A DNA stretch of 64,000 bases from contig RZUM01000003.1 of NCBI GenBank assembly GCA_004193205.1, forward strand, positions 372,001 to 436,000. Direction: 5' to 3'. Positions within the stretch are counted from its first letter, which is position 1. Each line of letters opens with the position of its first letter. Shown in pieces: positions 18,764 through 27,803 of the stretch. Under the pieces are notes generated by a model, which was given only the letters and a program-made list of their open reading frames with translations, searched no databases and had not been told where the DNA came from. This DNA is from Gordonia sediminis. Its GTDB lineage: Bacteria; Actinomycetota; Actinomycetes; Mycobacteriales; Mycobacteriaceae. The position numbers and the translations under genes are program-made.

Positions 18764-21279
18764 TCAGCGATCGCGTGCTCGTCAAGCGGACCGGACGGAT
18801 GATCGATCACGGCCCTCAGCGTTGCCGGTGGATCGGTGAACAACGGAACCAGGCCCGCCGGCACCGACGATGGCATCGCGGTCGCGCGTAGTCCCAGGTA
18901 GCGCACCGAGGCCGGGGATTGCGCAAGGTGCTCGGCCAACAGCGGCCAGCGTGTCAGCAGAATCGTCCACAATGCGAGTGGACCGTCGGCGACAGCCGAA
19001 CCCTCGGCAGTGCGAACCGCACGCAACATGCCGAAGGCCATGACGAAACGCTTCATCGCTCGCGGAGTCGGGTCGAGCAACACGGCATAGCGTTGCAGCG
19101 CATGACGGGTGCGTAATTGTGCCGCCGGGTCAGTGACCAGCCGTTGCATCACTGTCGGGGCAGCGGCGATGCGTTCGAGCGGCGATGCCCTCCGGAAGAT
19201 GGCGAGCACCTCGCTGTCGGGGGCCTGTGCGATTTGTCCCGACAGATCCGCACCCTCGTGTTGGGTGGTTCGTGAGTCGGATTCATGCTCTGCGAGCAGG
19301 GCCTCGAGGTAACTGGCTTGTAGGCTGTCGGGAAGCTGGGGCACCGGGACGGTGAGTTGAAACAGCTTCTCCAAGAACAACGATCCGACAGTTGCGCCTG
19401 GCTCGTGAACCGCCGCGGCGAAAGAGCCGTACGACTGGTCGTAGCTGCTCCGCAGCCACCGACCGTCGGCAGCCACCAGCACGATCAGCGGTTGGGTCGC
19501 GGTCGTTTTCGTGCCGGGGTGGCCGTCGCGCATCAACTTCTGCACACCATCGAGCAACTCGACCACGAACGCTTCGGAGCAGCGGTCGAGGTCGTCTACG
19601 ACCAGCAACATCGGTTTCTTGGATTGGTCTCGAAGCCAACCGAAGTGTCCGCTGAGATGGTCCATCGGATCGGATCGGCTGTCGAGAAATGTCTTCGCCG
19701 ACCGACGGGAGTCGAGGCTGGCGAATCGGCCGAGCGACGCCGCGATCAAGCCCAGCGCGCTCGCGGCGGAGACGATGGGTGCGACGAGTCCGGCGGTGTC
19801 TTTGAAGCTCAAGCCGACTGCGTTGACAACCACCCAGCCGAGTGCGACGACGAATAGCACGAAGAGCACCGCCATCATCAGGGTCGCCGGGAGCGAGGTC
19901 GGCAGTAGTCGCCGCCGTTCTGCCAGGTCGAACAGCCGACGATGGTCCTTTTTCCTGCGAACCGCGGCCCGCACCGACTGGAGCAACGTGAACCACGGCG
20001 GCCCGGTTTTGGATTGGCGCCAGGCGTCGTAGCGGACCATCAGCCACTCGTCTTGTGCTGCTACCTCTTGTTCGACGAATTCGAGCAGGGTGCTCTTCCC
20101 GGACCCCCAGGCGCCGTCGATGTGCACCATGAACGACGGCGACGTGCGTTCGCTGATCAACGTGCGGATCTGTGCGACCAGGGTCGTGGCGACGCCATAG
20201 CGGTTCAGCACATCTCGATCGCGCTTCACCGGTTCGTCGTCTTGTAGACGGACGTGCCGTCGTGGCGTGGGCTCTAGTTCGCACTCGGCGCGCAGCGCGG
20301 TCAGAGTATCCGCGCCCATGGCACTTGCGAGCCCATCGTCGAGTTCGGCCAGCGCGAGTACGGTGAGTCGGCCGTCGATGACCTCGTGGGTGCTGCGCTC
20401 GACCTCACCGAGGTCATAGCAGTCCCGAACGGCCGCCAACCAATCGGCCGTGGGGCGTCTTTCGGCATCGGGGTTGTCGGCCAGATCCGCCAATCCGAAT
20501 CGGCCGGCGGCGTAATCGGAATGAGTGGATTGCAGCGAGCCGGCCAGCGCCGTCGCCGTCGTCGGCCCGGCGAGGCGGCTGACGGCGGCCCGAACGGAAC
20601 GCGAGAATTTCGGCAACAGGGCACCGAGCGAGGGGCCACTGCTCTGCCACGCCAATTCGATCGCCGCACGGGTGGTTTCGTCGCGGCAGATGAACACGAT
20701 GCGGTCCAGGGATGTGCCGCTCGTCGGGCCGAGGGCATCGCGCACGCCCATCACTGTGGCATCGGCAGCCTCGCCGATCGGCAGGCGAGCGACGCCCGCG
20801 CCGAGCAAGGGGATGCCCAGAGAGCGTGTTCCTGCCGAGACCGCAGCCCGCACGGCACTGCGTGCGCCCACTCTCGCGGCGGTGGCGCTCACGACGCCCT
20901 CGACGGCAGATGTGTTCTGCGGGTTCCGCTCGCACGCCGTCGTCATGAGGATGCGGGTCACGGAACTCGAGTCGTTGTGAACTTCGAGCGTCACCGGTCG
21001 TTCCGCAGTGATCATCGACAGGTCGCGGCGCCACGACGCACTCGGAAACTGGCTCTTCACTGCGTAGCCAAGCTCTCCCAGGCCGTTGGGCCCGACCGAG
21101 ATCGCAAGGCATTCGATGGGGAGCAGCCAGGGTCGATCGTCAACGGCGACCGAGCACTCCACCCCGGCAATCGCACCGAGCTCGGCGGGGGTTCGGGCCT
21201 CGGACACAAACGATGTCGAGGCTGACCCCGAGTCAGAGGAAACCGATGAACTCGACCGCTCGCTCATGGTCTCAATCAT
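18724..21279 (-). CDS. Macro-like domain fused to a KAP-family P-loop NTPase
   Basis: About 851 residues from the first ATG (a second ATG, MSERSSS, is 4 codons later; neither has a strong RBS). Residues about 40-230 resemble a macro/Appr-1''-p-type fold, with SLGIPLLGAGVARLPIGEAA near 150. The KAP ATPase follows, with Walker A DGAWGSGKSTL near 388 and Walker B LLVVDDLDRCSEAF near 560. Two hydrophobic helices near 465-515 (LMMAVLFVLFVVALGWVVV and a second) are inserted between them, as usual in KAP proteins, placing it at the inner membrane. KAP NTPases belong to the STAND/AAA-like group, and several occur in phage-defence loci. The macro-like part may sense an ADP-ribose-type ligand (inference). 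An 18-bp palindrome sits just upstream. Confidence 0.8.
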   Translation of the reverse strand: MIETMSERSSSSVSSDSGSASTSFVSEARTPAELGAIAGVECSVAVDDRPWLLPIECLAISVGPNGLGELGYAVKSQFPSASWRRDLSMITAERPVTLEVHNDSSSVTRILMTTACERNPQNTSAVEGVVSATAARVGARSAVRAAVSAGTRSLGIPLLGAGVARLPIGEAADATVMGVRDALGPTSGTSLDRIVFICRDETTRAAIELAWQSSGPSLGALLPKFSRSVRAAVSRLAGPTTATALAGSLQSTHSDYAAGRFGLADLADNPDAERRPTADWLAAVRDCYDLGEVERSTHEVIDGRLTVLALAELDDGLASAMGADTLTALRAECELEPTPRRHVRLQDDEPVKRDRDVLNRYGVATTLVAQIRTLISERTSPSFMVHIDGAWGSGKSTLLEFVEQEVAAQDEWLMVRYDAWRQSKTGPPWFTLLQSVRAAVRRKKDHRRLFDLAERRRLLPTSLPATLMMAVLFVLFVVALGWVVVNAVGLSFKDTAGLVAPIVSAASALGLIAASLGRFASLDSRRSAKTFLDSRSDPMDHLSGHFGWLRDQSKKPMLLVVDDLDRCSEAFVVELLDGVQKLMRDGHPGTKTTATQPLIVLVAADGRWLRSSYDQSYGSFAAAVHEPGATVGSLFLEKLFQLTVPVPQLPDSLQASYLEALLAEHESDSRTTQHEGADLSGQIAQAPDSEVLAIFRRASPLERIAAAPTVMQRLVTDPAAQLRTRHALQRYAVLLDPTPRAMKRFVMAFGMLRAVRTAEGSAVADGPLALWTILLTRWPLLAEHLAQSPASVRYLGLRATAMPSSVPAGLVPLFTDPPATLRAVIDHPSGPLDEHAIAECTGRPRGERVGV

Positions 21280-21887
21280 GAAAGGGAGTGCCGCCTCCGG
21301 CGCGAGTAGCGCGCTACTCGATCTTGAAATGATCGCTTGAGCTTCATTTCGCTGGATTTCATGTCGCTTGAGATGTCGAGCATGTCGGGTTCGGTTCTCG
21401 CGCGTTGTCGGGTAGTCGCGAAGTCGGAGTCCGCAGATCTGGGTACTCGACTACTCAAGAACAGCAACGCAACTGGGCCTAGCGTTGCCATCGACCCTCC
21501 TGATCACCCGGCGCCGCCATCGCCGAGACCTGAGGACAGCGCAATGCTAACGGACAACACGTGCAGGGGTGCAACCGCCGCTCACGCGAGTGCATGTTCA
21601 TCACATCACTCGGCTTGCTGTCCGGCGCAGAAACGCATCGGGTCGACGTCGACAATCTGCCTTCAATGGACGCGTTCTTGCGGCGTCTCGTCGGCGGCAT
21701 GTGGTCGACAAGTATGTGTCATCAGCGACCAGCAAGGGCTCACGCCTGAGCGTGTGGATAGCTCGCCGACGACAGGGCGCGACACTCGGGGATCCGGCGA
21801 TCGCGCGCTAGGTAGCGTCTGGGTTCGCCCACGCTGCCAAGCCAGTAGTGAGTTCATTCCGCTTGCAATACAAGGTGGTTGGAGACA
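21280..21887. other. Long divergent intergenic region
   Basis: About 600 bases separating the minus-strand KAP gene from the plus-strand lysis-enzyme cluster. Apart from the palindrome at 21303-21320 and the RBS GGTTGGAG before 21888, no convincing gene or RNA is seen. Confidence 0.5.
21303..21320. promoter_or_regulatory. Perfect 18-bp palindrome upstream of the KAP gene
   Basis: CGAGTAGCGCGCTACTCG is perfectly self-complementary and lies 24 bp before the KAP start codon. It is a candidate operator for an unidentified dimeric regulator. Confidence 0.5.
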
Positions 21888-22583
21888 ATGACCCAAAAGA
21901 AGCTAGCATTCAACCTCAGCACCGTAAAGCAGGACACCTTCTTCTGGTGCGGTCCGGCGACATGTCAGAACATCCTGTCATCCCGCGGGCAGCAGATCGA
22001 AGAGCGCCGACTCGCCCAGGAGCTGGGTACCACGGAGAACGGGACCAATCACATCGGTCTGTTGGAAGCCGTTCTGTCCGCCAGACTCAACGTGAGCTAC
22101 GAGACCCGACTGATCCAGAACGATCCGCCCACCAAGCTGCAAATCGACCGGTTCTGGGACGACCTCGAGAAGTCCATCGATGCCGGCTACGGCGTCGCGA
22201 TGAACTGGATTGCGCCACCGTCGAACTACCCGCGCGGTGTTCTCGGATCGCCGTCGCCCTCCTACCAGGGTGGCACGGTGTTCCACTATGTTGCCGCCAT
22301 GGGATACGACGACACAGCTCGGGCGGTGTGGATCGCCGATTCCGGATTCCAGCCATTCACATACTGGATCAGCCTCGCCCAATGCGTGTCCCTGATCGCG
22401 GGGAAGGGCTACACCGCATTGCCCAAGGAACGCGCACCGCGGACCGCCGATGTCGAATTGACCAAGAAGTACCCCAGCCGATCGAAGTATCGTGCCAACG
22501 ACCTTCCGGTGGATACCTTGGCCGGATTCGTCCTCAACATCGACGCACGGATCCACGAGCAGTACGTCGAGGAGCACCGCTGA
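21888..22583 (+). CDS. C39-like cysteine peptidase with a C-terminal shared module
   Basis: A 231-residue protein. The chosen ATG (MTQKKLAFNLSTVKQD) follows GGTTGGAG. VKQDTFFWCGPATCQNIL carries the catalytic Cys of a papain-like peptidase_C39_2 fold. The His is in TVFHYVAAMGYDD and the Asp in VWIADSGF. No signal peptide is visible, so export would need lysis or a holin. The last 45 residues (ELTKKYPSRSKYRANDLPVD, then AGFVLNIDARIHEQYVEE) recur in the next two genes. The stop overlaps the ATG of the GH19-like gene. Likely an endopeptidase acting on peptidoglycan stems as a lysin component (inference). Confidence 0.8.
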   Translation: MTQKKLAFNLSTVKQDTFFWCGPATCQNILSSRGQQIEERRLAQELGTTENGTNHIGLLEAVLSARLNVSYETRLIQNDPPTKLQIDRFWDDLEKSIDAGYGVAMNWIAPPSNYPRGVLGSPSPSYQGGTVFHYVAAMGYDDTARAVWIADSGFQPFTYWISLAQCVSLIAGKGYTALPKERAPRTADVELTKKYPSRSKYRANDLPVDTLAGFVLNIDARIHEQYVEEHR

Positions 22584-23643
22584 TGGATACCGCAACCTTG
22601 GCCCGCGCGATGGGCGATGCGCTGACCCTGTCCCGCTACGCCGAACTCACACCCGCATTCAACGACGCGATGCGTGCAGCCGACATCAACACCGTCCGCC
22701 GTGCCGCAGCATGGTGCAGTCAACTCGGTCACGAGTCGGCTGGTTTGCGTTTCATGGCGGAGATCCAAACTTCTGGGCCGGATTGGTCATTCGACCGCAC
22801 GCGGTATCGCGGTCGCGGGCCGATCCAGGTGACGTGGCGGTCGAACTACGCAAAGTTCGGGGCCTGGTGCAAGGGCCGTGGATATGTCACCGACGCCAAT
22901 GTCTTTGTCAATCAGCCTGAGTTGGTAGAGCGGCCGCGGTGGGGGTTCCTCGCCGCGTCCTGGTACTGGCTCAACGGCGGGCCACGCCCGGGAGAAATCA
23001 ACGCATTCGCCGATCAGGGGAACATCCTCAACGTCTCACGATGTGTCAACGGTTGGGTGGACACACCGAACGGAATGCCTGACCGCACTCGCCGATGGCA
23101 CCGGTGCCTCGAGCTCGGGGCGGCCCTGCTCCCAGGAGAGGGCATGTCCCCTGCCGATATCGAACTCACCAAGAGGTTCCCCAGCCGCTCGAAGTACCGT
23201 GCCAACGATCTTCCGGTGGACACACTCGCGGGATTCATCCTCAACATCGACGCACGGGTCCACGAGAACTACGTCGAAAGCAGAAAGTCAACACAATAGG
23301 TCCACTACGTGGACGGGATCGACACAGCGCAGAAGCCCTATCCAGAGACAACCATCCGGGGTGAGCCAGTACGGGCGACAAACCCATCCAACTACTTCAG
23401 TCCTCCGAGGCGGCAGACATCGCGGTCAGAGGATTGATGTCAGCGCTTTCCGAGGGCCGGGAAGCGAGTTCAACAACATGTTTGGAGGAATCATGAGTAA
23501 AGCCGACGAAGAACTGGGCAAGAAGTTTCCGAGCCGGTCGAAGTACCGTGCGAACGACAACGCTATCGACACACTCGCCGGGTTCGTGCTCAACATCGAC
23601 GCACGCATCCACGAGGAGTTCGTCGAACGCCAAGCAAGGGCCG
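22446..23643 (+). repeat. Three copies of a roughly 42-residue coding module
   Basis: Copies at about 22446-22577, 23150-23279 and 23499-23631 share FPSRSKYRAND, DTLAGF, LNIDAR and HE.YVE at the protein level and are strongly similar in DNA. The first two are C-terminal to enzymes; the third is the N-terminus of a small free protein. The arrangement implies tandem duplication or selective sharing of a docking or targeting module. Confidence 0.85.
22583..23299 (+). CDS. GH19-like chitinase/lysozyme with the shared C-terminal module
   Basis: A 238-residue protein starting at an ATG that overlaps the previous stop (TGATG). AAWCSQLGHESAGLRFMAEI carries the first GH19 acid (HES). RYRGRGPIQVTWRSNYAKFG is the conserved GH19 'grGpiQLT...Y' block. 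FLAASWYWLNG and DQGNILNVSRCVNG follow, as in phage GH19 lysozymes. Such enzymes cleave the glycan strand of peptidoglycan or chitin. The C-terminal 45 residues carry the FPSRSKYRANDLPVD module. No signal peptide. It forms an operon with the C39-like gene. Confidence 0.85.
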   Translation: MDTATLARAMGDALTLSRYAELTPAFNDAMRAADINTVRRAAAWCSQLGHESAGLRFMAEIQTSGPDWSFDRTRYRGRGPIQVTWRSNYAKFGAWCKGRGYVTDANVFVNQPELVERPRWGFLAASWYWLNGGPRPGEINAFADQGNILNVSRCVNGWVDTPNGMPDRTRRWHRCLELGAALLPGEGMSPADIELTKRFPSRSKYRANDLPVDTLAGFILNIDARVHENYVESRKSTQ

Positions 23644-23741
23644 GTGTCCAGACCTACATCGATCTCGTCAAGCGCGAAGCCGACAAGGGCGATGTGGAGG
23701 CCAAGGCGGTGCTCGCCGAGATCGAAGCAGCGCACGTCTGA
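23493..23741 (+). CDS. Small protein consisting of the shared module plus a helical tail
   Basis: An 82-residue protein with a good RBS (TTTGGAGGAATC before ATG). Residues 3-47 are the same module found at the C-termini of the two upstream enzymes (KFPSRSKYRAND, GFVLNIDARIHEEFVE). Residues 48-82 are charged and probably helical (YIDLVKREADKGDVEAKAV). It may be a stand-alone partner of the lysins. Function unknown. Confidence 0.75.
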   Translation: MSKADEELGKKFPSRSKYRANDNAIDTLAGFVLNIDARIHEEFVERQARAGVQTYIDLVKREADKGDVEAKAVLAEIEAAHV

Positions 23742-24098
23742 CTCGCAGGTCCACTGCAAAGTGGAACGGACGGAGGCTCTCTCGTCATCGTTGCAGTGCC
23801 TGGTCACGTGTTCGCCACCTTGACACAGTCAGCGTTTCCAGCGCCGACATGCCAGGGTGGCGACACGCGACCATCAATTCGGCCACCACCGTCGGCGACA
23901 CAATAGACCTGTGAGCCAGCCGAGCTTCGGCTCTGATCAACAATGTTGGCGACGGATTTCGGGTCCTCGGCGCCGTAGCTCCCCGTCCCGAAATGCCAGA
24001 GTGGTTGCAGCCCTTGGGTTCCAGGGCCGCACCCACTCTGGCAATCGGGGTAGGGGGCGTGGGGCACGCGGAAGTATGATTCCTTGCCGATATAGGAG
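23742..24098. other. Intergenic region between convergent lysin genes
   Basis: About 350 bases. A Cys-containing minus-strand reading frame continues through here past the stop of the next gene, in another frame (CQSGCGPGTQGLQPLWHFG), but has no start of its own. No clear terminator or RNA was recognised. Confidence 0.4.
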
Positions 24099-25847
24099 TC
24101 AGACCTCGAGGTACTTGAGCGGCGCGATGGCTCCGTCGGACATCCGCCAGTAGATGTTGTCCTTCTCGAAGCGTTGGTAGATGACGGCGAGGTCGTCTTT
24201 GTCGACCTGTTCACGAGACCGCGGCCATCCGTAGGGACCTTCCTCTGCGCCAGTTGCCGCCCAGGTCGAGCGGATGCCGCCATGCGCCGGCCAGGCCTGT
24301 TCGCCTACCTTCGCATAGATGTCTCCGCCCTGAAATACCTGCCGCACACCGCCGTTGACGTTCTGAGCCTCATCAACGGGGTACTTCAGCCACGAAGTCT
24401 CCCAGCCGACGCTCGACCAGAACTCCATGATCTCACCTGAGACCGCGTGCGCCCCGACCTTCGGATGCCAGTAGATGGACCCGTTCTGGTAGTGAGCGAA
24501 CAAGCCGATGCCGTCTGGGCACCTGCGCTGAGGTTCGTCGTGTGTCCGGGACCCGAGCCATTCGTGCTTGCCGTCTTCGCGAAGCTTCGCAATGGCATCG
24601 GTCTTGGGCGCTCCGGCCGGACCGGCATCGATCTTCGTTTGGACCTCGGTTCGGAACTGGTCGAGGTTGATGCCGGCCGGGTCGATCTTGCCGTCGACGA
24701 GGTTGTACTCCCGGTGGCCGCAGAACCAGGAGGAGTCCTTGTTGATGCGCCATAGGATCGCAGCGACGATCCTCTTGTAGTTCTCCAGCTGTACCGGCGT
24801 CCAATCCCACGGCGGTGTGCCCTTCGACACGGCCTCGATACCGATCGTGTGGAAGTTGGCTTCGCGTTTGGTGAACTTCGGTGCCCATGCAGAACCGTCG
24901 CCGGGACCCGCGTGGTTCGCAATTCCGACGCAGATGAGTCTGGCGGTGCCGTCCTTCTCGAGCACGATCTGCGCCAGTGGACCGGCCAGATCGGGCCGGC
25001 CGTTTCGGACGATCAGCCAGTCGTTGACCCCACCGCCGGCGGTGTGGTGGCCGATGACTCCGCGGATGTCGCGGAAATCTCCGTGGCCGCGCACCTTCCA
25101 ATCCGGGTCCTCCCACACCGGAACTCCCCACAATCGCAGTAGGTCGGCCAGCCATGTGGGGTCCCCTGTCCAATCTCCTCGTTCCATTTCGATCTCTCCT
25201 TGGTTTGCTCCGTGATTCCACTGTCCGTAGTCGTCGGACCAGGTGGTGTTGACATCGACACCGATTCCGCCGACTGTGTCTTGGTCGACGCGTTCCTGTC
25301 GAAGGTTCACTCCTTCGACCCACTGCACCGGCAGCCCACTGTTCCAATTGCCGTTGGCGTCATAGCGTGACCACGCCTTGGTCTGCCACCGCCATCGGAA
25401 CCCGTCGTCGGCCGCCCACCACATGCTGCGCTGGCCGCCGTAGACACCGACGGAGTCTTTCCCGAGAACCGATGCGGCACCATTCAGGTACGGCAATACG
25501 AGCGTGTTCCAGGTGTCCAATGACACGTCCTCGTCCACCGAGAAATAGATCGGGCGCTTTTCAGGTCCGCCGCACTTTCGGTGCCACGCAAGCGCGTTCG
25601 TGGCGTCTTCGGCTCCGCCGCCGAAGCCGCGGCGCCAGTCTGCGGTGTCGTGCTTCCCGCGTTGCCAGTTGCTCACGATCGGCATTTTCGCTGCGGTGAA
25701 CGATGCCGCTTCGGCCGGTGTGATCCGCTTGTTCGGTAGACCCCGGTCAGGCGAGTTCACGAGATAGCGGACCACGCCGTCGTACCCAGCGGCTCGGACC
25801 GTCTGAGCATCTAGGGGCCGCGACGCGTAATCGAGAAGTCGAACCAT
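24099..25847 (-). CDS. Endolysin-like protein: DUF1906, amidase_2 and LGFP repeats
   Basis: A 582-residue protein with RBS GGAGGCAC before ATG. Residues 1-215 match the DUF1906 glycoside-hydrolase-like TIM barrel (LLDYASRPLDAQTVRAAGYD, IYFSVDEDV, GVYGGQRSM). Residues 220-420 are an N-acetylmuramoyl-L-alanine amidase (GVIGHHTAGG, NFHTIGIEAV, GHREYN and KIDPAGIN supply the zinc ligands). Residues 425-582 hold LGFP-type repeats (YQNGSIYWHPKVGAHAVSG, WLKYPVDEAQNVNGG, YGWPRSREQV) known from mycolata cell-wall proteins. This domain order resembles LysA endolysins of phages infecting mycolic-acid bacteria. It has no signal peptide and is followed upstream on the same strand by a LysB-like gene. Confidence 0.88.
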   Translation of the reverse strand: MVRLLDYASRPLDAQTVRAAGYDGVVRYLVNSPDRGLPNKRITPAEAASFTAAKMPIVSNWQRGKHDTADWRRGFGGGAEDATNALAWHRKCGGPEKRPIYFSVDEDVSLDTWNTLVLPYLNGAASVLGKDSVGVYGGQRSMWWAADDGFRWRWQTKAWSRYDANGNWNSGLPVQWVEGVNLRQERVDQDTVGGIGVDVNTTWSDDYGQWNHGANQGEIEMERGDWTGDPTWLADLLRLWGVPVWEDPDWKVRGHGDFRDIRGVIGHHTAGGGVNDWLIVRNGRPDLAGPLAQIVLEKDGTARLICVGIANHAGPGDGSAWAPKFTKREANFHTIGIEAVSKGTPPWDWTPVQLENYKRIVAAILWRINKDSSWFCGHREYNLVDGKIDPAGINLDQFRTEVQTKIDAGPAGAPKTDAIAKLREDGKHEWLGSRTHDEPQRRCPDGIGLFAHYQNGSIYWHPKVGAHAVSGEIMEFWSSVGWETSWLKYPVDEAQNVNGGVRQVFQGGDIYAKVGEQAWPAHGGIRSTWAATGAEEGPYGWPRSREQVDKDDLAVIYQRFEKDNIYWRMSDGAIAPLKYLEV

Positions 25848-25905
25848 GAGAGTGCCTCCAATGTTTCAGTCGTTCAAGGTGCTTTTGTGCTGTGTAGTTG
25901 GGATC

Positions 25906-26789
25906 TCACGCCTTACCGGGTGGGATTCGTGGTCCCCAGAAATTGAGATGATTCGCCGAGTGCACGATCGCGGTCTTTCCGGGGATGATGTCCCACAGTC
26001 CGTACTTGTCGTGGGGGAACTTGTGCAGGAAGTCGACGAGCACGGCGATAGTTGTTGCTATCTTGGGCACCGCCGCCAGGCCGTCACCGTGATCTGCACC
26101 TGCGCAGCTCCACCGAATTGGACCATTTCGAGCAGCCGACGGGCATAGTCCAGTGGGTCCATCAGCTGCAGATCGATCACGGCTTCGTAGGCGAGGGTGG
26201 CGTAGGTCCCTCTCAGGTCAACGTTGCCGTAGACGTCCCCCGGCAGACAGTAGTCGTACCAGTCGATAGTCCCGGTATTCGCGATGTTCTTCCCGGATAC
26301 CCCTTCACCGGCCAGCTGGCCGGAGTTGCCCAGGTGGAAGGCCCGTCCGCGTGCCCGGTGCGGAGACGCGATCGCATGAACCCACAGGCACCGCTGGTCG
26401 GCGGGCCGGGCGAGTGCGCCGCTGACCAACTGCGCGCCGACCTGCGAGACGACCGCTCCACCTTGGCTGTAGCCGAGCAGCCCGAAGGTTCCCTCCCATT
26501 CGCGGATCCTCTTGCTCAGCACATCGACGCCGGCAACCAACGACTGCCGGTAGGAGGGGTAGTTCACCGCGTCGAGCGGACCTTGGCCGCCACCCGCAAC
26601 CGGACCGAAGGTGCCAGGGTAGTTGATGTACTCGATCTCGAAGTGCGAGCGGTCCAGTCGGCGCGTAATCCCCGACAGCATCCCGTATTCGGGCTTGTCT
26701 GGTATCCCGTCGAGGTGCTTTCGTCCGAACGCCACGGCCTCCCACGTGCCCGGGACGACGAACAACTTGTGCCGTGTCGTATTTGTCAT
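25906..26789 (-). pseudogene. LysB-like mycolyl-arabinogalactan esterase, frameshifted
   Basis: An alpha/beta-hydrolase start (MTNTTRHKLFVVPGTWEAV) with the nucleophile elbow LLGYSQGGAVVSQ. The first frame ends at 26058 with VTVTAWRRCPR. The neighbouring frame continues without a break as FLHKFPHDKYGLWDIIPGK and IVHSANHLNFWG, ending at 25906, and this supplies the expected C-terminal catalytic His. The frameshift lies in about 26070-26095. Full length would be about 294 residues, normal for LysB, which releases mycolic acids from arabinogalactan during phage exit. It pairs with the LysA-like gene just downstream. It is either a recent inactivation or a sequencing error. Confidence 0.8.
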
Positions 26790-27084
26790 GGAACCAGTGT
26801 CGAACGCTCCAGAATGGTCCAGTAGCGTAGTCGACTACTTGAAAGGTGCGGGCCAATGGTGGATTCGAGTAGGTGACGACGCAATCGGGCACTGCGTCTG
26901 CGGGCCACGCTGAGTAGTACCGAGGCCGCCGTCCGCGTCGGCCGCCGCGCTTCCGTACCCGCCGAGCAGCAGATCGTGGTATGCCGTCAGTCACTCAGCG
27001 GTCTGCTCTATGAATGTGGTTGTCGGGCAAGTGAGTTAACGATGCTGAGCGGCCGCCGGCTTCAGTGTCGCCACCCGCGATACA
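26790..27084. other. Intergenic region, no recognised gene
   Basis: About 295 bases between the LysB-like gene start and the multicopper oxidase remnant. No convincing coding sequence or structured element was found. Confidence 0.4.
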
Positions 27085-27803
27085 TCACCCTTCGAGGCCG
27101 CAGGCGTGGCCGCTATCAGTGTTGTGGCAGTGGAACGCCCAGTCGCCGGGATTGTCGGCCTGGAAGTCGGCCACGATCGTCTCCATCGGACGAATCAGTA
27201 CGGTGTCCTTGCGCAGACCGCCACTGGCGGGCAGCGCCCAGCTGTGCCCGTGGATGTGCATCGGATGCACCATCGCGGTCATGTTGGTCATGCCGGTCTT
27301 TCCCTCGGCGTCGGCGACGAGCGGAAACAGCCCGTCGCCGTCGGTGACGATGACGTCGTAGCGTTCGCCCATCGCGATGTAGAGCGAGCGGGTCGTGCGC
27401 GGCACCACGGGGTAACCGTCGGAGTGGGTCACGGTCATCTGATGACCACCCAATGCCACTTTGAAAATCGTGTCCGCACCGGCATTGATCAGCCGAATCC
27501 GGATGCGGTGCCCCGGTTTCGACGAGAATGACGTCGGTGCGGTGGGGACCCGGCCGTTGATCAGGTAAGTGAGGATAGTCGACGTCCCCGGCGTCGCCGA
27601 GAGCCGAACTCGAGGCGCCCCCATCCCCGGCATGGAACCCCCATTCCGCCCATGCCGCCCATGCCGGAGAGCGTTCCGTTCTGTGCTTTGTAGCCGGCAA
27701 GGATGTCGTCCGGGTTCTGTCCGACTCCGTCGGTCCAGTCGTCGAGGACGACGATCCACTCGTCGTCGTAGTCGCCGCGTTCGTTCGGATCATCGATGAT
27801 CAG
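27085..27803 (-). pseudogene. Multicopper oxidase remnant (truncated, frameshifted, internally deleted)
   Basis: From 27803 leftward the minus strand reads DDPNERGDYDDEWIVVLDDW and a Met/Gly-rich linker (GMGGMGGMG), then shifts frame near 27635 to continue as MGAPRVRLSATPG...LINGRVP, TIFKVALGGHQMTVTHSDGY and ERYDVIVTDGDGLFPLVADA. It then jumps from NMTAMV directly to HPMHIHGHSWALP, so the linker between cupredoxin domains 2 and 3 is missing. The terminal copper motif is degenerate (HCHNTDSGHACGLEG instead of HCHNxxH). The N-terminal domain is absent, and the remnant abuts a truncated sensor kinase. Intact relatives detoxify Cu(I). Confidence 0.8.

Noticed and set aside
23804-24283. Cys-containing minus-strand frame after the LGFP protein
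   Set aside because: It overlaps the real gene in another frame and lacks its own start and RBS.
26305-26994. Minus-strand frame overlapping the LysB-like gene
   Set aside because: Arg-rich shadow of the real hydrolase frame.
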